Shown: positions 15,880 through 23,985, counted from the stretch's first letter. The stretch is 40,000 nucleotides of DNA from an uncultured Prevotellaceae bacterium (GCA_947167995.1 CAMVKS010000023.1:1-40000); one strand, 5' to 3'. The notes: generated by a model not told the origin, from the sequence alone. Translations and numbers: made by a program.

Positions 15880-18600
15880 TTGAGAACTCAAGGATTGAAA
15901 ATATTATTCTGGTGTGTTGTAATGGCTATTGTTGTTACATGCGCTTTTCAGGTGATGGCATCACCACAAGTGTCGTCGTCAATCCCTGGGTTGCGTCCTG
16001 TCAATGACTCAGATTCACTGGCAGGTAAAGACTCAATTGCCTTGCCTCCTGGTGATACGTCTCGTTTCAAAAATAAGAGGGTGGTAGACCTTGATCACCC
16101 TGTGACTTTCTCATCCAAAGACTCAATAATACTTTTCGGCAGGAATGACCTTCGTTTTTATGGAGCAAGTGAAGTCGTTTATGATGACATGACACTTAAA
16201 GCATCGTCAATAACGATGAATATGGACAGTAATGTGGTCCATGCCGTTGGAGAGCCCGATTCTATTGGAGAAATGCAGGGCACACCGGTATTTACCGATC
16301 CAAGTGGTGAATATAAGTCAAAAAGAATGGCTTTCAACTTCAAGACAAAGAAAGGCATCATCACCGACATCATCACCGAGCAGGGCGATGGATATCTCAC
16401 TGGAGGTGTTACCAAGAAACATGAGGATGATGAGTATCACATCATGAATGGACGTTACACCACCTGCGACAACCATGAGCATCCTCACTTCTATTTCCAG
16501 ATCACAAAGGCTAAAATGCGACCCAAAAAGAATGTGATAACAGGACCTGCCTATATGGTTCTTGAAGACCTGCCTCTGCCTCTCGCTGTGCCTTTTGCAT
16601 TCTTCCCGTTTACCAACAAATATTCCAGTGGAGTGCTGGTTCCCACCTTTGGTGAGGATTATAATCGTGGCTTTTATCTGAGAAATGGTGGTTATTATTT
16701 CGCATTGAGTCAATATATTGACCTGGCGTTGACAGGCGAGATTTACACTCGTGGCTCTTGGGGTGTGACGTTACAGTCCAACTATTCCAAGCGATATAAA
16801 TTCTCGGGTCACTTGAATGCCAGCTTCTTGACAACTGTCACTGGTGACAAAGGTGACCCCGACTATTCCAGAGCTCGCAACTTCTCGGTGGTGTGGAGTC
16901 ACACACAAGACTCAAAATCAAACCCCAACATGCAATTCTCGGCAAGTGTGAACTTTGCCACAAGTGGTTATTCTCGCAGTAATATCACCGATTACTATCG
17001 CAATACCTTTACCGAGAACACCAAGAGCTCTACTATCAATTGGTCTTATAATTTCCCGAATTCCAAGTGGAGCATCTCGGCAACAGCAAGTGTCTCTCAA
17101 CGCTCGTCCGATTCCACATTAACAGTTTCTTTCCCTAATTTCACACTCACAATGGCCCAAACCTCGCCATTTAAGCGCAAGAGGGCAGTAGGAGCCGAGA
17201 GATGGTATGAGAAAATTAAAATATCATATACTGGTCGTTTCCAGAACTCGTTGACAGCCAAAGAGAATGTCTTCTTCCACAAGAATCTTGCTAAAGACTG
17301 GAGAAATGGAATGTCACATACTGTCCCAATTTCAGCTACATTCAACGTGTTTAAGTACATCAACATCACTCCTTCAATCACTCTTAATGACAGGATGTAC
17401 ACAAGCAAGATAAAGCAGCAATGGGATCCTAATTCAAGTGCTGTTGTAAGAGATACGACCTATGGGTTCTATAATCTTTTTGATTTCTCGGTGTCATTGT
17501 CTCTGAATACCAAAATTTACGGTTTCTATAAACCGCTTAAGTTCATGGGAGACAAGCTGCAGATGGTAAGGCACGTGATAACACCCCAAATCACCATATC
17601 GGCAGCGCCCGACTTTGGCAGTAAGTTTTGGGGGTATTATGGGCATTATACTCATACCGATGCTCAAGGTGTGACTCATGATGTTCAATATCCTTATTTC
17701 CAGCATGGTGTCTATGGGCAACCGCAAAGTGGCAAGAACGGAATAATATCATTCAGTATTGCCAATAATCTGGAGGCAAAAGTGAAAAGCGAAAGCGACA
17801 GCACGGGTTATAAGAAAATATCTATTATCGAAAATTTGACACTTAGCCAGTCCTATAACTTTGCCGCCGACTCTTTACGGTGGAGTAATCTCAATACATC
17901 TATTTTGCTCAGGTTGACCAAGAGCTTCAATCTCAACCTCAGTGCAACATGGGATGTATATAAATATGGCTTGAACGAGTTTGGTAATCCAGTGAGAATC
18001 AACAAGCTAAGGCTGTTCCATGGTGGAGGATGGGGTCGATTGGCAAGTACGGGTACTTCTTTCTCTTACACATTTAACAATGACACATTCCGAAGACTTT
18101 TTGGACGCAATAAGGATGCAGATGACCAAAAGCCTAAGAGGCGAGGTGGTCAAGATGGCAATGGAGAAGAAGGAGAAAATATGGGTGGCACTGTTGAAGG
18201 AACCGACATTGCCTTGCAGTCTGATGGCTACATGAAGTGGGAATGTCCTTGGAGCCTAACAGTGAACTATTCGCTTAATTATGGTTACGGCAGCTTCGAC
18301 TATGAAAAGATGGAGTATAAAGGCAAATGGACTCAGAACCTGAGTTTCAATGGTAATATACGTCCCACAAAGAACTGGAATATTAGTTTTTCGGCCAGTT
18401 ACAACTTCGACACTCACAAGATTGCTTACATGAATTGTTCTGTCAGCCGTGAAATGCACTGCTTTGTCATGAGTGCCAGCTTCGTGCCAGTGGGACCCTA
18501 TAAATCCTACAACTTCCATATAGCAGTCAAGTCAAGTATCTTGAGCGACTTCAAGTATGACAAGCACTCCAGTTATAACAATGGTGTGCAATGGTATTAA
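15880..18600 (+). CDS. lptD: LPS-assembly protein LptD/OstA family outer-membrane protein
   Basis: Outer-membrane component that inserts lipopolysaccharide into the outer leaflet. The start is TTG 15880: the frame is closed by a TGA at 15859, no ATG lies between, and the next ATG (15922) would lose the basic residues of the signal peptide (MRTQGLKILFW...FQVMA). Residues about 75-215 are the OstA jellyroll (ILFGRNDLRFYGASEVVYDD, GYLTGGVTKKHEDDEYHIMN). LPLPLAVPFAFFPF and SGVLVPTFGED mark the entry to the barrel. The rest is alternating amphipathic beta strands ending in an aromatic residue (VQWY). At 906 residues it fits Bacteroidota LptD. Its own promoter and flanking terminators suggest a single-gene unit. 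Confidence 0.93.
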   Translation: MRTQGLKILFWCVVMAIVVTCAFQVMASPQVSSSIPGLRPVNDSDSLAGKDSIALPPGDTSRFKNKRVVDLDHPVTFSSKDSIILFGRNDLRFYGASEVVYDDMTLKASSITMNMDSNVVHAVGEPDSIGEMQGTPVFTDPSGEYKSKRMAFNFKTKKGIITDIITEQGDGYLTGGVTKKHEDDEYHIMNGRYTTCDNHEHPHFYFQITKAKMRPKKNVITGPAYMVLEDLPLPLAVPFAFFPFTNKYSSGVLVPTFGEDYNRGFYLRNGGYYFALSQYIDLALTGEIYTRGSWGVTLQSNYSKRYKFSGHLNASFLTTVTGDKGDPDYSRARNFSVVWSHTQDSKSNPNMQFSASVNFATSGYSRSNITDYYRNTFTENTKSSTINWSYNFPNSKWSISATASVSQRSSDSTLTVSFPNFTLTMAQTSPFKRKRAVGAERWYEKIKISYTGRFQNSLTAKENVFFHKNLAKDWRNGMSHTVPISATFNVFKYINITPSITLNDRMYTSKIKQQWDPNSSAVVRDTTYGFYNLFDFSVSLSLNTKIYGFYKPLKFMGDKLQMVRHVITPQITISAAPDFGSKFWGYYGHYTHTDAQGVTHDVQYPYFQHGVYGQPQSGKNGIISFSIANNLEAKVKSESDSTGYKKISIIENLTLSQSYNFAADSLRWSNLNTSILLRLTKSFNLNLSATWDVYKYGLNEFGNPVRINKLRLFHGGGWGRLASTGTSFSYTFNNDTFRRLFGRNKDADDQKPKRRGGQDGNGEEGENMGGTVEGTDIALQSDGYMKWECPWSLTVNYSLNYGYGSFDYEKMEYKGKWTQNLSFNGNIRPTKNWNISFSASYNFDTHKIAYMNCSVSREMHCFVMSASFVPVGPYKSYNFHIAVKSSILSDFKYDKHSSYNNGVQWY

Positions 18601-18688
18601 ATATATTAATTCCTAAACAATGCCATTTTGAACTGGTTGAAGAAGATTAGTTGTTCATCTTTTTTTGATGGGAGTTAGTTGAACAGAT

Positions 18689-18719
18689 TTTGACAGTTAT
18701 TATAATCATATTATATTTG
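18689..18719 (+). promoter_or_regulatory. orphan promoter TTTG-N19-TATATTTG
   Basis: TTTG (18689-18692), exactly 19 bases, then TATATTTG (18712-18719). It is a perfect match to the Bacteroidota consensus, but no coding frame follows before the terminator ending at 18853. Confidence 0.75.
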
Positions 18720-18726
18720 CATTGTA

Positions 18727-18853
18727 ATAATAACACATAAGGCAAATCAATAAAAGTAATCACTATTTTTTTCATCAATGGGGCGTTGATCGTTGTGAAA
18801 CGTGAAATAACGCCCAAAATGCTAAAGGTTTTAACCGCCTTTAGCATTTTTGT
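18727..18853 (+). ncRNA. candidate small RNA (about 125 nt)
   Basis: Transcription from the perfect promoter just upstream should start near 18726 and stop at the intrinsic terminator. In between is an A-rich 5' part. A hairpin GGGCGTT (18781-18787) / AACGCCC (18809-18815) follows, with a nested CGTT/AACG stem and GTGA loop. It is immediately followed by the terminator stem. The only ATG gives a 3-codon frame. Not recognised as 6S, tmRNA, SRP or RNase P RNA. The start coordinate is approximate. Confidence 0.5.
18816..18853 (+). terminator. strong intrinsic terminator of the candidate small RNA
   Basis: The 13-base perfect stem AAAATGCTAAAGG / CCTTTAGCATTTT is followed by T residues. It sits far (over 200 bases) from the LptD stop and upstream of the TPR gene's promoter. 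Confidence 0.92.
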
Positions 18854-18889
18854 TATGTGCATGCAGTGAAGTAATTTTACAGTAAAAAC

Positions 18890-18920
18890 TTGTTGATATG
18901 TAGGAAAATCATTAATTTTG
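18890..18920 (+). promoter_or_regulatory. promoter of the TPR / ADP-ribosylglycohydrolase unit
   Basis: TTG (18890-18892), 20 bases, then TAATTTTG (18913-18920), about 85 bases before the start at 19006. Confidence 0.65.
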
Positions 18921-19005
18921 CTATCTGTTATAGCGAGTTTGACTATGGTGTAATAACACGCCTGACACTCGCACATTTTTAATAAAAAACGAATATGTAA
19001 TAATC

Positions 19006-19305
19006 ATGCAGAACGAAGGAACAATTAATTCTCTAAAAGAGATGCTCTCTCGCAGTGAGTCAAAAGATGTAATAAATCATTGTAATTATATCGTTGAGAA
19101 TCAGGAAACAGATGACAACAAGTTGTTTATCGCACAGGTGTTCTATCTTCGTGGCAATGCCTATCGTCAGTTAGGAGAATGGGGCAAGGCCATGAGCAGC
19201 TATCTTGAGGCCGCCGAGCGCGATCCCGAAGGGCCAGCAAAGCAAGCCTATCAGCAAGCCTTGCAGATTCTTGACTTCTACAATCACGATCTTTATAATC
19301 CTTGA
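19006..19305 (+). CDS. small TPR-repeat protein
   Basis: A 99-residue soluble helical protein with about two tetratricopeptide-like repeats. The clearest is AQVFYLRGNAYRQLGEWGKA (residues about 44-63), continuing MSSYLEAAERDPEGP, which is the canonical TPR pattern (W/Y-LG-Y-A-F-A-P). The N-terminal 40 residues form another helix pair. TPRs usually bind peptides, but no partner is visible. The gene is 29 bases upstream of, and probably co-transcribed with, the ADP-ribosylglycohydrolase. Confidence 0.85.
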   Translation: MQNEGTINSLKEMLSRSESKDVINHCNYIVENQETDDNKLFIAQVFYLRGNAYRQLGEWGKAMSSYLEAAERDPEGPAKQAYQQALQILDFYNHDLYNP

Positions 19306-19334
19306 TTTTTTGTATAATATAATTTGTTCAAGAC

Positions 19335-20555
19335 ATGAAAAAGATAACCGAAGAGCTCGAAGCAAGAGTGAAGGATTGTATTCGGGGCTCCCTGATGGCT
19401 GGTGCAGCTGGTGATGCCTTGGGTTATGTTGTCGAGTTTATGAGTCGTGACTTTATCCTGTCACGATATGGCGAGAATGGAATCACCGAGTTTCAACTTG
19501 ATAAGAATGGAAAAGCTCTGGTGAGCGATGACACTCAGATGACGCTCTTCACAGCCAATGGGATGCTCATGGGACTGACGAGAGGGTATATGCGCGGCAT
19601 TGGCGGTTGCCCCGAGGATTATGTCAAATATGCCTATGTGGATTGGTATTATACCCAAACTGGAAACACTAATGATTCAGGCACTAAATATACATGGCTG
19701 CGTGACTTGACCGATATGGCTCACAGCCGTGCTCCTGGCAATACCTGCCTGGCAGCTTGCGATAGAATGATTAATCATGAAGAACCTCAAAACAACAGCA
19801 AGGGGTGTGGCGGCATAATGCGCGTGGCACCGATGGGACTGCTTGATGCTGCCTATAAGCTGAGACGTGTAGAAGGACTTTACCCTCCTGAGCGTTTGGC
19901 TATTGCAGGTGCCGAGGTCGCAAGAGCCACTCATCTTCACCCATTGGGATACCTTCCTGCGGCACTGATGACACTGCTCATATCTCGAATAGTGCCACTT
20001 ACTTTCGAAGAAGTTAAAGCTTCGATAGTTGAGATTGTGAACGATGGATTGGGTATCATGATGAATATGTATGGCAATGAATATTCCGAAGACAAGGATT
20101 ATTTAAGGCAGCTGACATTGAAAGCTGTTGAGTTGGCTAAATCAGAAATTACTGATTCCGAAGCCATAAAGCAATTAGGCGAAGGCTGGGTAGGCGAAGA
20201 AGCTTGGGCCATATCACTTTATTGTGTCTTGGCTCATATCGATGATATGGGCAAAGCTATTATTGCTGCCGTAAATCACGATGGCGACAGCGATTCTACT
20301 GGTGCTATAACTGGAAACATAATGGGAGCAATCTATGGTTATGAGCTGATCAAGCAAAAACGCCTGTTCTGTCCCGAAGGAAAAGAGTTTAAAGATACAA
20401 TAGAACTGTCAAACATCATTTTGGCTATAGCTGATGATTTATTTACAGGTTGTGTCATATCGGAATATGAAGCTATTGACACTCCCGAAAAGGAACAATG
20501 GTATGCAAGATACTGTCGAGCAATTCCTTTGAACGTATTCAAAGATATCGATTAG
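19335..20555 (+). CDS. ADP-ribosylglycohydrolase (DraG/ARH) family protein
   Basis: Probably removes ADP-ribose from a protein, nucleic acid or small-molecule acceptor using a dinuclear magnesium site. The 406 residues show: GSLMAGAAGDALG (18-30), VSDDTQMTLFT with metal ligands Asp65, Asp66 and Thr67, NNSKGCGGIMRVAPMG (153-168), and RATHLHPLGYLPAALM. The second metal motif is NHDGDSDSTGA with Asp318, Asp320 and Thr322. The catalytic and metal set is complete. There is no signal peptide. No ADP-ribosyltransferase is encoded nearby, so the target is unknown. Confidence 0.94.
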   Translation: MKKITEELEARVKDCIRGSLMAGAAGDALGYVVEFMSRDFILSRYGENGITEFQLDKNGKALVSDDTQMTLFTANGMLMGLTRGYMRGIGGCPEDYVKYAYVDWYYTQTGNTNDSGTKYTWLRDLTDMAHSRAPGNTCLAACDRMINHEEPQNNSKGCGGIMRVAPMGLLDAAYKLRRVEGLYPPERLAIAGAEVARATHLHPLGYLPAALMTLLISRIVPLTFEEVKASIVEIVNDGLGIMMNMYGNEYSEDKDYLRQLTLKAVELAKSEITDSEAIKQLGEGWVGEEAWAISLYCVLAHIDDMGKAIIAAVNHDGDSDSTGAITGNIMGAIYGYELIKQKRLFCPEGKEFKDTIELSNIILAIADDLFTGCVISEYEAIDTPEKEQWYARYCRAIPLNVFKDID

Positions 20556-20601
20556 ACTTACAAATCGTTCTGTGTGTTCTGAATCCTGAACTTCATGGCA
20601 A

Positions 20602-21441
20602 TCACAATGTCACATGTTCAGCATCGACATAGTGGTTGACAAAGATTGATGCTACAGGCGAGAAACGAGACGCTTCTTCGGTGGTGCAATAATGACAGGC
20701 GCCTCCTTGTGAGCAACGTTGCTCGATTTCGGGGTGGCGATTTAAGTAGTCTTTCAGGCTTTTTGCCACGATGGGACCTTGTTCAATTATATTCACACCA
20801 GCGGGGGTGTATTGTCTTATCTTGTTGAGAAGCAAAGGATAATGTGTGCATCCTAAGATAATGGAATCAATGTCTCGGCATTTCGACATTAGGGCTTCGA
20901 TGTCTTTCTTGACAAAGTAATCGGCTCCAGGTCCATCGCTCTCACGATTTTCCACCAGGGGCACCCACATTGGGCAAGCATGGCTGTGCACATTGATGTC
21001 AGGGTGCATCTTTGCAATCTCTATGTCGTAGGAATGGCTTTGTATTGTGCCTGGAGTTCCGAAAATGCCCACATTTCGAGACTTTGTTATCAATCCTATC
21101 TCTTCTACGGTGGGGCGTATCACACCAAGCACTCGTCGGTTGGGATCAAGCATTTCAAGGTCACGTTGTTGAATAGACCTTAGGGCCTTGGCCGAAGCGG
21201 TGTTACATGCCAGTATTACGAGGTGGCAACCTTGCCCGAAAAGATACTTCACTGCTTGAAGAGTGAATTCATAGACCAGCTGGAATGACCTGTTGCCATA
21301 AGGAGCTCGCGCATTGTCGCCTAAGAACAGGTAGTCATACTGTGGTAGCACTTTCCTTATTTCTCTTAAAATAGAAAGGCCTCCAAATCCTGAGTCGAAA
21401 ACGCCAATAGGTGCTGGCTGGTTGCTGTAATTGACTGTCAT
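20602..21441 (-). CDS. murI: glutamate racemase
   Basis: Makes D-glutamate for peptidoglycan from L-glutamate without a cofactor. Start is ATG 21441 (279 residues). A longer frame reaching 21501 would overlap umuD and is rejected. Signatures: GVFDSGFGGLS with Asp16/Ser17, LGDNARAPYG, LACNTASA with catalytic Cys79, and LGCTHYPLL with Cys198/His200. The C-terminal tail is about 15-25 residues longer than in short MurI proteins and carries CHYC. It lies 17 bases downstream of umuD and is probably co-transcribed with it, which is unusual company for a cell-wall gene. Confidence 0.96.
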   Translation of the reverse strand: MTVNYSNQPAPIGVFDSGFGGLSILREIRKVLPQYDYLFLGDNARAPYGNRSFQLVYEFTLQAVKYLFGQGCHLVILACNTASAKALRSIQQRDLEMLDPNRRVLGVIRPTVEEIGLITKSRNVGIFGTPGTIQSHSYDIEIAKMHPDINVHSHACPMWVPLVENRESDGPGADYFVKKDIEALMSKCRDIDSIILGCTHYPLLLNKIRQYTPAGVNIIEQGPIVAKSLKDYLNRHPEIEQRCSQGGACHYCTTEEASRFSPVASIFVNHYVDAEHVTL

Positions 21442-21458
21442 AGCAAGAAAAAGTTGGA

Positions 21459-21890
21459 CTATCGGTTTAATTTTTTTATTATGTGTGAGACAACTCCCCA
21501 AATGATGAAGTGGCTCTCTTTAGGTACTTTGATGACTGGGAACTTGTGGTTGGCCGGCACAAGCGAAATTCCAGAGTTGCTGACCATGATGCGCTTGACA
21601 GTGAAGTCCCCGTCAATAAAACACACGACAATATCTCCATCATGAGGCTCGAGAGAGCGATCGATGATGAGCATGTCGCCTTCTAATATGCCAGAGTCGA
21701 CCATCGAATCGCCAATCACCCTTGCACAGAATGTTGCTGCAGGGTTGTTTATGAGTTCATGGTTGAGGTCTACAGCATCGGCAAAAGCCCCTTGTGCAGG
21801 GCTTGGAAAACCTGCCTGAATGCGGCTCTCAAAAAACTGTGCCAACATGTCGCTGTTTTCTTCAATGCGTTTTATTTCAAGAATAGCCAT
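21459..21890 (-). CDS. umuD: UmuD-like S24 self-cleaving protein
   Basis: Subunit of error-prone DNA polymerase V, activated by RecA-stimulated self-cleavage. Start is ATG 21890 (143 residues); the upstream TTG (21899) lies in the promoter box. The cleavage site is Ala26-Gly27 in QAGFPSPA (E. coli UmuD: Cys-Gly). Catalytic Ser62 is in GDSMVDSGI and catalytic Lys99 in FTVKR. Spacing from Gly to Ser (35) and Ser to Lys (37) equals that of E. coli UmuD. There is no DNA-binding domain, so it is not LexA. No umuC is adjacent; murI follows instead. Confidence 0.93.
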   Translation of the reverse strand: MAILEIKRIEENSDMLAQFFESRIQAGFPSPAQGAFADAVDLNHELINNPAATFCARVIGDSMVDSGILEGDMLIIDRSLEPHDGDIVVCFIDGDFTVKRIMVSNSGISLVPANHKFPVIKVPKESHFIIWGVVSHIIKKLNR

Positions 21891-21896
21891 ATACTG

Positions 21897-21928
21897 CAAA
21901 ATTACTATATATTTTTTTAGTGTGCAAA
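21897..21928 (-). promoter_or_regulatory. promoter of umuD-murI, almost touching the start codon
   Basis: On the minus strand TTTG (21925-21928), 20 bases, then TAATTTTG (21897-21904). The box ends 7 bases before the ATG at 21890, so the transcript would be leaderless or nearly so. No obvious LexA-type dyad overlaps it. Confidence 0.75.
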
Positions 21929-21940
21929 TGAGTGGGACAT

Positions 21941-21972
21941 AAAAAAGACTTCAGGCCTGAAGCCTGAAGCCT
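21941..21972 (-). terminator. terminator of the C1B peptidase gene
   Basis: On the minus strand AGGCTTCAGG / CCTGAAGTCT (one G-T wobble) is followed by six T. The loop also contains CTTCAGG, giving alternative pairings. Confidence 0.85.
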
Positions 21973-22003
21973 CTCTATAATGATATTAGTATATCGAAAT
22001 CAA

Positions 22004-23206
22004 TTATCTGAGACCCATTTTCTTTGCAATGTTGGTGGGAATACATTCTTTGTTGATAACGATATTCATAGTCTTTGCTTTAAAGAAAGCTTCGCTCACA
22101 TAGAAGAAACCATGATACAATTGGTTGGTATCCCAGCTGTTCTGTACTTTGAAGTATTTGTTGCCATCCTGGTCTACAGCAGTACCCACGATTACCATTC
22201 CATGGTCGTCGGTAGTTTCTTTATTGTCAAACATGATTTGACGAGACTCTTGAGTTACAACTTCTTCGTTGCCTGGGCCCTTGATTTCCCAACGCTGTGT
22301 TTCACGATCCTTGTCGCTCATGAGGTCCCAGCGCTCGCGATCGGTACCACTTAGGTCGTTTTCGTTCTTCTCTTTCACAAGAACGGCATAGCCATTGCGC
22401 CACTTGAATCCGTGCTCACTCACGTCGGCACCCCATGCAATGGTGTAGCCTTTTTCAATAGCATTGTTGGCGATCTCCCAGAGTTCGTCAAGAGGTACGT
22501 TCCATGATTTTTCCCAAATCCAGTTGTCGGCAACCTCAAGAACAAATTGAGTGTAGAAGGGATGATGTGTGAATGATGTTACAGAGATATAGTCGTTCAT
22601 GTCAAGAGGAAGTGAAGCAGCGAATGATTGAGGAGTATAGGTCTTGCCTTCCCAAGTGAAAGTCTCGGGGAGCTTGCCCATATAAGCGTCAAGGACACCC
22701 TTGAATGCGTCGATCCATGATGGGGTGAGTTTTTTGAGTTTGCGCTGGTTCACAACGTCTACCAACCCCCTGAGTGTGCTGGTGAGCTCGGCAGTGTTGA
22801 ATTTTTTGTCACCATTGGTCATGCCAGTGTAAACCTCGTTGGGGACTGCTCCATAGTTTTCCCATACATAAGCCACGTCGAGTCCGCTACCACCCTCGGC
22901 AAAGTTGATTGTACCATCCATGCGAATGAATTTGATGGCTTTGTCGAGATAGCAGTGATAAACAACAAAACCTTCACTCAGATGAATCTCTTTACCTGTC
23001 TTGCGCAGGATTTCGTTCTCAAAGAAAGTGTTGCTTGAATAGCACCAGCAAGTTCCTGACTTGTTCTGGTCTTTAACTGGAGTGGATTTAATCACCTTCA
23101 CATCGGTGAATTTGAACCCTGTGCTGTCGGGATTCACAATCTTGTCATCGGCCATTGCGCCAAACACTAAACTGGCAGCAATTAAAGTAAGAAAAAGATG
23201 TTTCAT
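22004..23206 (-). CDS. C1B (bleomycin hydrolase-like) cysteine peptidase, exported
   Basis: Papain-fold aminopeptidase/hydrolase, 400 residues. The signal peptide is MKHLFLTLIAASLVFGAMA. The catalytic set of the C1B group is complete: Gln47 (oxyanion) and Cys53 in QNKSGTCWCYSS, His335 in DDHGMVIVG, and Asn356 in KVQNSW. Bleomycin hydrolases of most bacteria are cytosolic; this one appears periplasmic or secreted, as in many Bacteroidota homologues. It probably contributes to peptide breakdown outside the cytoplasm. It is monocistronic, with its own promoter box and terminator. Confidence 0.93.
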   Translation of the reverse strand: MKHLFLTLIAASLVFGAMADDKIVNPDSTGFKFTDVKVIKSTPVKDQNKSGTCWCYSSNTFFENEILRKTGKEIHLSEGFVVYHCYLDKAIKFIRMDGTINFAEGGSGLDVAYVWENYGAVPNEVYTGMTNGDKKFNTAELTSTLRGLVDVVNQRKLKKLTPSWIDAFKGVLDAYMGKLPETFTWEGKTYTPQSFAASLPLDMNDYISVTSFTHHPFYTQFVLEVADNWIWEKSWNVPLDELWEIANNAIEKGYTIAWGADVSEHGFKWRNGYAVLVKEKNENDLSGTDRERWDLMSDKDRETQRWEIKGPGNEEVVTQESRQIMFDNKETTDDHGMVIVGTAVDQDGNKYFKVQNSWDTNQLYHGFFYVSEAFFKAKTMNIVINKECIPTNIAKKMGLR

Positions 23207-23254
23207 TGTGTATTAATTAAAATGATAAAAAATATAGTCATGTTAATGAATTTG

Positions 23255-23262
23255 CAAAAATA
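23255..23262 (-). promoter_or_regulatory. -7 box for the C1B peptidase gene
   Basis: TATTTTTG on the minus strand, 48 bases before the start. No TTTG lies at the expected distance. Confidence 0.4.
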
Positions 23263-23285
23263 GGAAAAAAAACGGATTTTTGTAT

Positions 23286-23293
23286 TAAATTTG
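23286..23293 (+). promoter_or_regulatory. -7 box for the B3/B4-tsaC-thioredoxin operon
   Basis: TAAATTTG, 19 bases before the ATG at 23313, in the divergent intergenic region. The -33 element is not clear. Confidence 0.45.
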
Positions 23294-23312
23294 CACAAAA
23301 ATAATATTAAAG

Positions 23313-23984
23313 ATGATTAATGTAGAAATTGATGACCGCATTTTGGCGGCCTGTCCGCTCATTCAGATAGGACTGCTGCGCGCCACTGTGGTCAATGGCG
23401 AGACCTGTGACGAGCTCTGGCAAGAGCTGGAGCGTGAGGCTGCTGTTGTCGCTGGGCGATATGAATTGCTTGAGATTAACCATCGTCCAGCTATCGCTGC
23501 CACCCGCAAGCTTTATAAAGCGCTGGGCAAGGACCCGGGCCGTTATCGTGTGGCAAGCGAAGCGCTTTGTCGTCGCATAGTGCGTGGCTTGGGACTTTAT
23601 CGACTCACCACTCTCATCGATGTCGTGAACTTGGTGTCGATCAAGAGCGGTTATCCCATCAGCGGTCTTGATGCCGATAAGATTGCTGGCAATACCCTTA
23701 GGATGGGAGTGGGGGAGAAGGACGAGCCTTATCACGGCATTGGTCGCGGGTTGCTAAACATAGAAGGAATGCCTGTTTATCGTGATGCTGAGGGTGGAAT
23801 AGCTACTCCCACGAGCGACGAGGAGCGCACCAAGTTCACTCCCGAGACCCGTAAGGTGCAAATCAACATTAATGCTTTCGCTCCCGAATTGCCACTCGAT
23901 GAGACACTGGAGTTAACAGCTTCGCTTTTAAAGAAATATGCTAATGCGTCAAATATAGAAACAATGATAATAAAAGATTTTTGA
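23313..23984 (+). CDS. free-standing B3/B4 (PheRS-beta editing-like) domain protein
   Basis: A 223-residue protein made of the B3/B4 domain that in phenylalanyl-tRNA synthetase beta holds the editing site for mischarged tRNA. Recognisable segments are RPAIAATRKLYKALGKDPGRYR, SEALCRRIVRG, LTTLIDVVNLVSIKSGYPISG and GEKDEPYHGIGRG. The last is the loop that in PheRS lies near the editing pocket. No catalytic or tRNA-anticodon domain is attached. It may act as a trans-editing deacylase; substrate specificity is unknown. The stop is one base from the start of tsaC, indicating tight coupling with a tRNA-modification gene. Confidence 0.88.
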   Translation: MINVEIDDRILAACPLIQIGLLRATVVNGETCDELWQELEREAAVVAGRYELLEINHRPAIAATRKLYKALGKDPGRYRVASEALCRRIVRGLGLYRLTTLIDVVNLVSIKSGYPISGLDADKIAGNTLRMGVGEKDEPYHGIGRGLLNIEGMPVYRDAEGGIATPTSDEERTKFTPETRKVQININAFAPELPLDETLELTASLLKKYANASNIETMIIKDF

Positions 23985-23985
23985 T

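Larger units (their letters stand above)
18601..19005. other. 405-base intergenic region with two promoters and a small-RNA-like unit
   Basis: There is no convincing protein-coding frame here. A weak A/T hairpin (about 18634-18668) may end LptD. A complete promoter (18689-18719), a structured segment (18781-18815) and a terminator (18816-18853) follow. A separate promoter (18890-18920) then serves the TPR gene. Confidence 0.6.

Noticed and set aside
18647-18976. 109-codon minus-strand frame in the lptD-TPR gap
   Set aside because: Its composition is random-looking, with no domain or promoter, and it runs antisense through the clear terminator and promoters on the plus strand.
21442-21501. 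20-residue N-terminal extension of glutamate racemase
   Set aside because: It would begin inside umuD. The ATG at 21441 places the racemase motif at the normal distance and leaves a 17-base gap.
21946-21972. Repeated CTTCAGG/CCTGAAG units that might suggest a repeat array
   Set aside because: Only three copies, all explained by a terminator hairpin and its loop; no spacers as in CRISPR.
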